Origin: Pseudoalteromonas rubra
GTDB lineage: Bacteria; Pseudomonadota; Gammaproteobacteria; Enterobacterales; Alteromonadaceae
Direction: 5' to 3'
Length of the DNA stretch: 64,000 bases
Assembly (NCBI RefSeq): GCF_000238295.3
Contig: NZ_AHCD03000044.1
Span: 248,001 to 312,000, forward strand
In this document: positions 59,101 through 64,000 of the stretch, piece after piece
Numbering within the stretch: the stretch's first letter is position 1
Layout of the letters: the number at the start of each line of letters is the position of its first letter
Notes under the pieces: model-generated
What the model saw: the letters and a program-made list of their open reading frames with translations, nothing else
Told to the model about the DNA's origin: nothing
Databases searched by the model: none
Program-made: the position numbers and the translations under genes

Positions 59101-60559
59101 CGAAGAACGTTTCATTACGAACCCATTTTTCGAAGCCAGTGCTGCGAACAGCAGCCCGCGCCTCTACAAAACCGGTGATTTAGTGCGCTACCGTGAGGAC
59201 GGCAATATTGAATACATGGGCCGGATGGACCATCAGGTGAAGATCCGTGGCTTGCGTATTGAGCTGGGCGAAATTGAGTTTTATATCGGTGAGCACAGCG
59301 ACGTAGACTCTGCGCTGGTCATGGCTTTGACGGATGAACATGGTAATCAGCGGCTGGTGGCGTATGTGAAGCCTTTAGGGGCGTGTGATGAGCAGGCATT
59401 AGTTGCAGCCATCAAAACACAACTCAGCGAAGCGCTGGCCGAGTACATGGTGCCCGACAGCTTTATGTTTGTCAGTCAGTGGCCGCAAACACCAAACGGG
59501 AAAATTGACCGCAAGGCCTTACCCGCGCCTGAATTGACGGGACTGACTGGTGGCTATGAAGCGCCACAGGGTGACACCGAAGTGATGCTCGCTCAGGTCT
59601 GGGCCGATGTACTCAAACTGCCAGCCGAGCAGATCAGCCGCGATGCTAATTTCTTTGCGCTGGGTGGCCATTCATTGCTGGTGATGAAGCTGGTGCAGAA
59701 CATTGACCAAATCTTCAAAACCCACGGCATTGCCATCAATAAAGTGGTTGAGCGACCCATACTCAGCGCCATGGCGCAGCTAATCGAAGATCACAATGAC
59801 CACGAATGGCAGGCTATTCGCCCTGTGTTATCACTGGACTTTGACCCGGCTGCAACGATTTATCTGGCACCCGGTGCGGGCATGACCAGTGGTGGTTATA
59901 TGGATCTGGCGCGGGCATTACCTCAGGTTCAGATCATGAGTCTGGAGCCGGTGGGAATGAGCGAGCAGGACCCGGATATCGACAGCTGGGAGGCGCTCAT
60001 TCATTGCTACGCCGATGCCATTATCAACGAGCGCACAGCACGTGGTGCCCAGAATGAGCCAGCGGTGCTGATGGGCCATAGTTCAGGCGGCGCAGTGGCC
60101 TTTGCAACGGCACTCAGACTGGAGTCATTAGGGTGTCAAACACAGCTGCTACTGTGTGAGTGTTTAGTGGCAACCGATGATCAGGCTCAGTTCGAAATCA
60201 GCGATGCTGAAAAGCAGGAACTTATGCTGTCGTATGCCAGAGAGTTGAAACCCGAAGTCAGCGAGGAGCAATTACTTTCCTGGCTGAGTCTGGCCATGAC
60301 ACAGCGGTTGTTCAATGTCTATTTCCAGCAGGTTGACTGGTCACGGCGCTACCAGCCCGAGACGAGCCTCAACGGCGCGGTCAGCATGATCAATACGCCT
60401 GAGCTGGGTGACGAATATTGGGCGCAAAAGCAGGCACAGTTGCAGGCACATGTAAGTACACAAATCACGACCATCAACACTCAGGGCAAACACGTCACTA
60501 TGGTGAAAAGCCCTTATGTGAGTGGTCTGGCAGACAAACTCATGACGCTACTGGCATGA
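53108..60559 (+). CDS. NRPS3: TubC dock-C-A(Val)-T-C/E-A(Ser)-T-TE
   Basis: 2483 aa. TubC-like dock ~1-55, C HHIASDGWS ~210, A1 ~698, T1 ~1097, dual C/E ~1145-1590 (HHLLIDH ~1321, N-terminal motif degenerate as MHTLSDGRD), A2 ~1786, T2 ~2185, thioesterase ~2237-2483. Pocket A1 reads D-A-L-W-L-G-G-T-F-K (Val), A2 D-V-W-H-F-S-L-I-D-K (Ser). TE has nucleophile motif GHSSGG (~2321) and a C-terminal His (GKHVTM); the expected Asp after the next strand is Glu (LLLCECLV). It should release the peptide, possibly by cyclisation. Translationally coupled to NRPS2. Confidence 0.92.
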   Translation: MSVELLFQQLQQAGVIFQSQDEKITLKLPKEMDSQLKRQLAENKDALKAFLHQLYARSHKRPVLTKTAGNSAPLSFAQQRLWMLNELHGGSAHYNMPQIYQVEGQLEPVLVEQALARIVERHEVLRTVYQSQQGQATQVVRDDVAFTLTCVDLSAHDEQAAQQALDSLIQDDARTPFDLSQDLMIRATWVDLGLSADQTQAQGYLLLNMHHIASDGWSMAVLSQEFFALYASLAQGKSCPLPTLTLQYKDYAQWQRAWLNDEVLACGLDFWRRTLADTPALHGLPLSYSRPAHKGYLGGKHDASLDATVASGLGQLSEQHQLSPFMLMHGALALTLARFSGSSDIVIGTPVANRSDAQLRELIGFFVNSLVLRASTDHETLADFLAHIRSVNQQAQSHQDVPFDQVVEALNLERDSAHTPLFQIVLTTNSDYGVAAEQASGVALPKLSMTPLMSDEPICKFDIELNLSMDESGVTINWLYDKALFSPELIARFNAQLIAIIERLADAARRAGNPLLSEINALHSEEVAQQKALMAPGELVEAAQLTVTELFSQSANRAAQHVALVCGEQQLSYADLDLASNRLARYLVAQGRQPHIGLLLPRGIEMVVAMLAVLKSGATYVPLNPDYPQSRIDHIMADAKLQHVITCEAHRDLVSGSSVLALELTPELTIAGCDEFARFGSAPVTASQPEPQSAAYVIYTSGSTGLPKGVVVPHRAISRLVMSPNFMTLDQDTVFLQAANVAFDAATLEIWGPLLNGGRCVLYPEAHITLETLDQVIETQQVNAMWLTAGLFSEWSKTCGDAPERLRSLRTVLAGGDVLEPQAVARVQQALPDVQVVNGYGPTENTTFTCCYPVPADFDPTTAVPIGRALQGDSVMVLNGNELVPQGCVGELCVSGPGLALGYLNLATLSEEKFTANPFYDEAQPAAYQRLYRTGDLVRMRGDGVVEYIGRTDDQVKIRGFRVELGEIEQHISQLDEVASALVVVKGDTHKRLVAYIELTAAAREDGSADSNQLNQTLTRILPGYMVPDALMLVTHWPLTGNGKIDRRALPEPDVIDAQAAYTAPVSAAEQVMVEVCAELLDRDPAQLSTSANFFALGGHSLLVIQLIAQLKARGYQVDSQALFTSSSLAEMAGLLAADTGQGFVVPENPIKPDCTELTPELLNLITLAQDEIDEITAQVPGGAANIQDIYPLAPLQQGILAMHTLSDGRDPYVTTMAFSFSQPELLTLLEAQLNTLIARHDVLRTAILWRGRTEPAQVVLRAAQIAAQWLPVKAGQDVQTVFENYVAQGAHRLELESAPMMQLQAMEDKQTQQIYAVLKVHHLLIDHVSLDILMAELAQIESEGAASLSAVTPYRHFIARVLHDQQHHDSQQYFNAQLGDFDQPAYPFGLSEVNGDGAHIDEFKQRIPAELARRIRHYAKSQAMSPAALFHLAWGRVVAACAGQQDVVFGTVLSGRMQGGPEMAQMLGMMINTLPIRVTLDQRTAREVLHNVHTALQALLPHEQAPLSEAMQASGVEGNMPLFSAVLNYRHSHDISAPDEQAELKLLGVKERTNYPCVMSVDDLGSDFSLTLQVDSSVQGKRINDYLVTALGQLLEMLECDSPQPVATLPVLPDDEQHRYLSEWNDTEQNYARGACVHQLFEQQVAATPGNIALRFEAQTLTYTALNSKANQLAHYLRDTHGVGPDSLVGLCVERSFEMVIGIWGILKAGGAYVPLDPELPAARLNYLVENANADVVLSTSAVANRVVLGEAEVVALDGFDFDAYDENNIPASDIGLTAQHLAYMIYTSGSTGKPKGVLLEHQALHNRIDWMDKEYGCDTSDKILQKTPYSFDVSVWEFVWPMLKGAELVIAKPGGHKDPTYLSELITATGVTKLHFVPSMLGVMLEHGDLSRCTSIQQVFCSGEALQISHVEQFKACLPTAQLHNLYGPTEAAIDVSYWDCAQPHGSSVPIGKPIQNIQLLVLDEALNLLPQGACGELHIGGEGLARGYLNRPELTEERFITNPFFEASAANSSPRLYKTGDLVRYREDGNIEYMGRMDHQVKIRGLRIELGEIEFYIGEHSDVDSALVMALTDEHGNQRLVAYVKPLGACDEQALVAAIKTQLSEALAEYMVPDSFMFVSQWPQTPNGKIDRKALPAPELTGLTGGYEAPQGDTEVMLAQVWADVLKLPAEQISRDANFFALGGHSLLVMKLVQNIDQIFKTHGIAINKVVERPILSAMAQLIEDHNDHEWQAIRPVLSLDFDPAATIYLAPGAGMTSGGYMDLARALPQVQIMSLEPVGMSEQDPDIDSWEALIHCYADAIINERTARGAQNEPAVLMGHSSGGAVAFATALRLESLGCQTQLLLCECLVATDDQAQFEISDAEKQELMLSYARELKPEVSEEQLLSWLSLAMTQRLFNVYFQQVDWSRRYQPETSLNGAVSMINTPELGDEYWAQKQAQLQAHVSTQITTINTQGKHVTMVKSPYVSGLADKLMTLLA

Positions 60560-60599
60560 GCTAACAGCACCAAAAAACAGGGTCTTTGACCCAAACAGG

Positions 60600-60627
60600 C
60601 AGGCTGAGGCAACAGCGTCTCAGCCTG
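60600..60627 (+). other. Stem-loop between NRPS3 and the exporter gene
   Basis: A perfect 9-bp stem (CAGGCTGAG/CTCAGCCTG) with a 10-base loop and no U-tract, 41 bases after the NRPS3 stop. May stabilise the mRNA rather than terminate it. Confidence 0.4.
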
Positions 60628-60672
60628 AGTAATACCCATTTTAGTTTTAAGTAACCATTACAAGGCTGTTTT

Positions 60673-62349
60673 ATGTTATATCGGCTAGTTTTATCTCATA
60701 AGAAACTCCTCATCCTTGCCACTTTGTTGAGTGTGGTCAGTGCATTATCTGGCATTGGCATCATCTCACTGGTTAATGCTGAGATAGAAAATGTGTCTAA
60801 TCCCGACTCGGATGTGATCCGGGGGCTGACCATCTTTTTCGCTGCGTTGGCGGGATTTTTAACCTTCAGCGTCATTTCTCAGTACATACTGACTAAGTTG
60901 TCTGTTCAAATCATGGTGAGTATTCGGGAGAATCTGGTACAGCGGGTTTTATCGACCAGTTATGAGCAGATTGAGCGCGTTGGCGGTCACCGTATTTTCG
61001 CGACTCTGACCAAAGACATTGAGTCACTCACCGCCACCCTGAGTGCCGTGCCACACGTCGCTTATAACCTGGCAACGGTACTGCTGTGTTTTGCTTATAT
61101 GGCGTACCAGTCCTGGCAGCTGTTTTTGTTTGTGGGGGGCGTTTTGTTGCTGGCCATGGTGGTTGCTCAGCTGTTGATGGGCTTGGGGATACAACGTTTC
61201 CAGGCGGTGCGGGAACTCGATGACAGCTTATTTAAGAACTTTCGCGCGCTGATCGACGGCGGCAAAGAGCTGAATATCAACTTCAATCGTAAGCGCTTTT
61301 TTTATAAGGATGTGGTGACGCCAAACATTCAGGAAATTAAAAAGTCGACGATTTCGGCGCACATTGTCTTTATCATTCTGAGCAACTGGACCAATTTAAT
61401 CTTGTTCCTGGCGCTGGGATCTGTGGTCTTTATGTCACAGTTATTTCTAAGTGGTATCGCCACGGCTGTGGTGGTGAGCTTTGTTCTGACGCTGGTGTAT
61501 GTGATAGGGCCGCTGACGGTGTTGATCAACACCTATTCTGTGGTTGCCGAAGGCATAGTGTCGAGCCAGAAAATTGAAAAGTTACAGCTGTCTGAGGAGA
61601 TCCTGACCGATCAGCTGGATAACACCTTGCACCCGGAGCATAACTGGCAAACCCTTGACATTGAAGCCATTGAATATGAATACCGCCGGGATGACAGCGA
61701 CGACTATCACTTTTCAATCGGGCCAATCAGTACGCAGATCCAACGTGGTGAAATTGTCTTTCTGATCGGCGGTAATGGCTGTGGTAAATCAACCTTCGCT
61801 AAAGTGCTATGTGGTTTATATACGCCAACTCAGGGCAGCATTCGCCTTGATGGCCGCGATGCTGCCCATTCAATGGATTGGTACCGTTGTCACTTCAGCA
61901 CTATTTTTTCTGATTTTTACCTGTTTGATCAGGTGATCGATGCCAACGGTATGCTGGCTGATGACGATAAAATTCGTCAGTACCTGAGCAAGCTTAAACT
62001 GGATCAGAAAGTGACGGTAGAAAAGGGCATTTTGTCGACGACTGAGCTATCTCAGGGTCAGAAAAAACGCCTGGGTCTGCTGTTGTCTTATATGGAAGAT
62101 ACGCCGCTGTATATCTTTGATGAATGGGCGGCCGATCAGGACCCTTACTTCAGAAACTTCTTCTATCGCGAATTGTTACCCGAGCTGAAATCGCTGGGTA
62201 AAACCGTGTTTGTGATTAGCCACGACGAGCATTACTTCTCACTGTCAGATCGGATCCTCAAATTTGAAGCCGGTCAGATGGAAGACGTAACGACGTCATT
62301 CTCAGCGACAGCGCCAGTGACCGAGCGCGAGCCAGCGGCCCTGGCTTAA
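60673..62349 (+). CDS. Cyclic-peptide export ABC transporter (SyrD/PvdE type)
   Basis: 558 aa. Six TM helices in ~1-310 then an ATPase: Walker A GGNGCGKST (~365-373), signature LSQGQKKR (~450), Walker B YIFDEWAADQD (~472-482), and H-loop VISHDEH. The EWAADQDP motif marks the cyclic peptide transporter family (TIGR01194), which exports products such as syringomycin precursors and pyoverdine intermediates. AAGG is seven bases upstream. Placed inside the NRPS gene cluster, so it probably exports its product or an intermediate to the periplasm. Confidence 0.93.
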   Translation: MLYRLVLSHKKLLILATLLSVVSALSGIGIISLVNAEIENVSNPDSDVIRGLTIFFAALAGFLTFSVISQYILTKLSVQIMVSIRENLVQRVLSTSYEQIERVGGHRIFATLTKDIESLTATLSAVPHVAYNLATVLLCFAYMAYQSWQLFLFVGGVLLLAMVVAQLLMGLGIQRFQAVRELDDSLFKNFRALIDGGKELNINFNRKRFFYKDVVTPNIQEIKKSTISAHIVFIILSNWTNLILFLALGSVVFMSQLFLSGIATAVVVSFVLTLVYVIGPLTVLINTYSVVAEGIVSSQKIEKLQLSEEILTDQLDNTLHPEHNWQTLDIEAIEYEYRRDDSDDYHFSIGPISTQIQRGEIVFLIGGNGCGKSTFAKVLCGLYTPTQGSIRLDGRDAAHSMDWYRCHFSTIFSDFYLFDQVIDANGMLADDDKIRQYLSKLKLDQKVTVEKGILSTTELSQGQKKRLGLLLSYMEDTPLYIFDEWAADQDPYFRNFFYRELLPELKSLGKTVFVISHDEHYFSLSDRILKFEAGQMEDVTTSFSATAPVTEREPAALA

Positions 62350-62400
62350 TCGTCTGACAGGCGGGCTTGTGGTCCGTCACGTTTCGTTGCCTCCGGGCGA

Positions 62401-62425
62401 GGCCGTAAGGCACAGCCTTACGGCC
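62401..62425 (+). other. Very stable stem-loop before NRPS4
   Basis: A perfect 11-bp stem (GGCCGTAAGGC with its complement) and 3-base loop, 52 bases past the exporter stop. No U-tract; a processing site, attenuator or repressor site are all possible. Confidence 0.45.
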
Positions 62426-62465
62426 AGAGTATTATCAAGGTTCCCGCACACCGGGACCAGTGAGT

Positions 62466-64000
62466 ATGGATAGACCAATCATGAGTAATAGACGTTATCC
62501 CCTGACATCATCCCAGCAACCGGTCTGGATGGAACAAGTATTCAAAAGTGAGTCCCCGCTGTATAACGTTGGGGGTCGGTTTGTGTTAACGGGGGCACTG
62601 GACCCGGTACGTTTTAAACATGCACTGGATCACGTCGTGGCACACACCGACGCCTATCGGATCAATTTGGTAATGGAAGACACACAGCCGTGGCAAATTA
62701 TCAATGATGACCTGGAACTGGACTGGAAGTGTATAGACCTGAGTGACTACCCGGATGCGCACCAGCGTGCGGCTGACTACTGTCAAAATCAAATGTCTAC
62801 GGCCTTTGATATCCATGGTCCCTGCTTATGGCGTATTCACTGGTTAAAAATCTCTGAGCAGGAAAGTGCCATGTGTATGGTGTTCCACCATTTGATAGTG
62901 GATGGCATAGCGGGCAGCTTATTCCTTGAATACCTTAGCGAAACCTATCTGGCAATGGATGGACAAGGTCGCTTTTTTAAAGAGGTCCCTGAACGTCCGT
63001 CATATAGCGAGTTTATTGAAAAAGATCTGGCCTACCGGCAGAGCAGCCGGTTCGAAAAAGATCAGGCTTTTTGGCTGGAGAAGTTTACAACCTTACCGGA
63101 TCCTCTGCTGCTGAAGAAAACCAATCAGTTTGATGATCAGCCATTCGCCCGTCGTGAATACGAATTTACGCAGCAACAGTACAATCAGATAGGGGCCGTT
63201 GCCGCACGATATGGCTGCTCGGCCACGCACTTTTTCACGACTCTGATCGCTGTCTATTTTTCACAAATGAACGACAAGCGCGACTTGGTTCACATCGGTA
63301 TGCCGGTGCACAACCGCAGCTCAGCCAAGCTGCGTCAGACTATCGGTATGATGGCCTCAGTGATCCCCGTTGGTGTGGCATTTTCTCGTACCGATAGCTT
63401 TGCTGATACCTTTAAGTCCGTGGCGGCTGAGCTTAAACGCAGCTACAAATATCAAAAGTACCCGCTGCACGAAATCATTCGCGATCTCAGACCGCTGAAT
63501 GACGGCGAAGGCCAGCTGTTCGATATTCAGTTGTCTGTAGAAGAACACCCTTCGGATACCCAGTTCGGCGAAGTGTCTAGCCGTAAGGTGATACTGAACA
63601 GCGGATTTGGCTCATACCCTTTGTCTATTTATGTGCGCAGCCATGATAATATTAATAACGTTCATGTCGAGTTTAACTTTGATCGCAACTTCTTTAATGA
63701 CGATGAAATAGATAGCCATGTCAGCCGCCTGACGACTATGATTGCAGACGTGGTATCGAATCCAACCATGCTGATCGGCGATTATACGCTGGCGAGTGAG
63801 CAGGAAATTGAGCAGCAGCTGTTTGATTGGAACGGCAACCAGACTGACTATGCATCCCAGCTCACTATTCAGCAAGTATTCGAGCAACAAGTTGCGGCGG
63901 CGCCTGAGCAGCCAGCCCTGGTGTTTGGAGAAATCTCACTGAGCTATCAGGCGCTGAATGAACGGGCCAATCAGCTGGCTCATTATCTGGTGCAACAAGG
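62466..64000 (+). CDS. NRPS4 (partial): C domain then start of an A domain
   Basis: Open from the ATG at 62466 to the window end (511 codons), so incomplete. It starts with a C domain at once (SNRRYPLTSSQQPVWMEQ), without a TubC-like dock. C catalytic motif FHHLIVDG is at ~142. The A-domain start begins near residue 460 (LFDWNGNQTDY, SYQALNERANQLAHYL). The C domain differs from those in NRPS1-3 (short, SSQQPVW... HHLIVDGIAG), resembling first-module or starter C domains of other synthetases. Lack of a docking domain fits a first protein in the line. Confidence 0.85.
   Translation, partial: MDRPIMSNRRYPLTSSQQPVWMEQVFKSESPLYNVGGRFVLTGALDPVRFKHALDHVVAHTDAYRINLVMEDTQPWQIINDDLELDWKCIDLSDYPDAHQRAADYCQNQMSTAFDIHGPCLWRIHWLKISEQESAMCMVFHHLIVDGIAGSLFLEYLSETYLAMDGQGRFFKEVPERPSYSEFIEKDLAYRQSSRFEKDQAFWLEKFTTLPDPLLLKKTNQFDDQPFARREYEFTQQQYNQIGAVAARYGCSATHFFTTLIAVYFSQMNDKRDLVHIGMPVHNRSSAKLRQTIGMMASVIPVGVAFSRTDSFADTFKSVAAELKRSYKYQKYPLHEIIRDLRPLNDGEGQLFDIQLSVEEHPSDTQFGEVSSRKVILNSGFGSYPLSIYVRSHDNINNVHVEFNFDRNFFNDDEIDSHVSRLTTMIADVVSNPTMLIGDYTLASEQEIEQQLFDWNGNQTDYASQLTIQQVFEQQVAAAPEQPALVFGEISLSYQALNERANQLAHYLVQQ

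Noticed and set aside
62926..63890. Short frames within the last NRPS gene
   Set aside because: They are shadows of the open NRPS4 frame that runs from 62466 to the window edge.

Overview
The window reads as chromosomal DNA of a marine gammaproteobacterium, most likely Pseudoalteromonas or a close Alteromonadales relative. This is inferred from gene content (a secreted trypsin-like protease with a chitin-binding tail, a sigma-54 two-component operon controlling a MacB-like exporter, large TubC-docked NRPS genes with a SyrD/PvdE-type exporter). No rRNA, tRNA or species marker is present, so the genus call is not proven.

Layout. 0.2-5 kb: one giant SF1 helicase/nuclease protein (DUF4011, MTES_1575-like nuclease, DUF3320), a plausible phage-defence gene. 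5.4-17.1 kb: a loosely packed accessory stretch of small, mostly unrecognised genes (DUF4291, DUF7710-like, short secreted proteins, a methyltransferase, a TonB-C-like protein) with clear debris: a second copy of the methyltransferase 3' part, a frameshifted aldehyde dehydrogenase start joined to another methyltransferase tail, and a membrane-protein gene split by one in-frame TAG. 17.3-24.8 kb: a five-gene operon (adaptor, ABC ATPase, FtsX-type permease, NtrC-like regulator, histidine kinase) behind a good sigma-54 promoter and two 18-bp dyads exactly 33 bp apart, which suggests a self-regulated efflux system.

25.4-28.7 kb: CRISPR arrays without cas genes. There are two leaders, 186 nt each and about 95% identical, and three subarrays with 32-bp repeats and 33-35-nt spacers. 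Two subarrays end in the same last spacer. A conserved 102-nt tail unit occurs four times, and one repeat has lost exactly its palindromic core. The locus looks built by duplication of whole leader-array-tail units. 28.8-39 kb: housekeeping-like and secreted functions (S1 protease, cytochrome b561, EAL protein, zinc-ribbon protein, glutathionyl-hydroquinone reductase, pirin, HExxH metalloprotein, an orphan ParB).

39.4 kb to the window end: a nonribosomal peptide cluster. NRPS1 (C-A-T-C-A-T), NRPS2 (C-A-T-C/E-A-T) and NRPS3 (C-A-T-C/E-A-T-TE) each start with a TubC-like docking domain. My reading of the specificity codes is Pro-Phe, Ala-Val and Val-Ser. A cyclic-peptide exporter follows, then a fourth NRPS that starts directly with a C domain and runs off the window. 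NRPS1 and NRPS2 end in acidic tails suited to TubC docking, and NRPS4 has no docking domain. The biosynthetic order may therefore be NRPS4, NRPS1, NRPS2, NRPS3-TE, which differs from gene order. A strong intrinsic terminator lies between NRPS1 and NRPS2, and stem-loops lie at the other two intergenic junctions.
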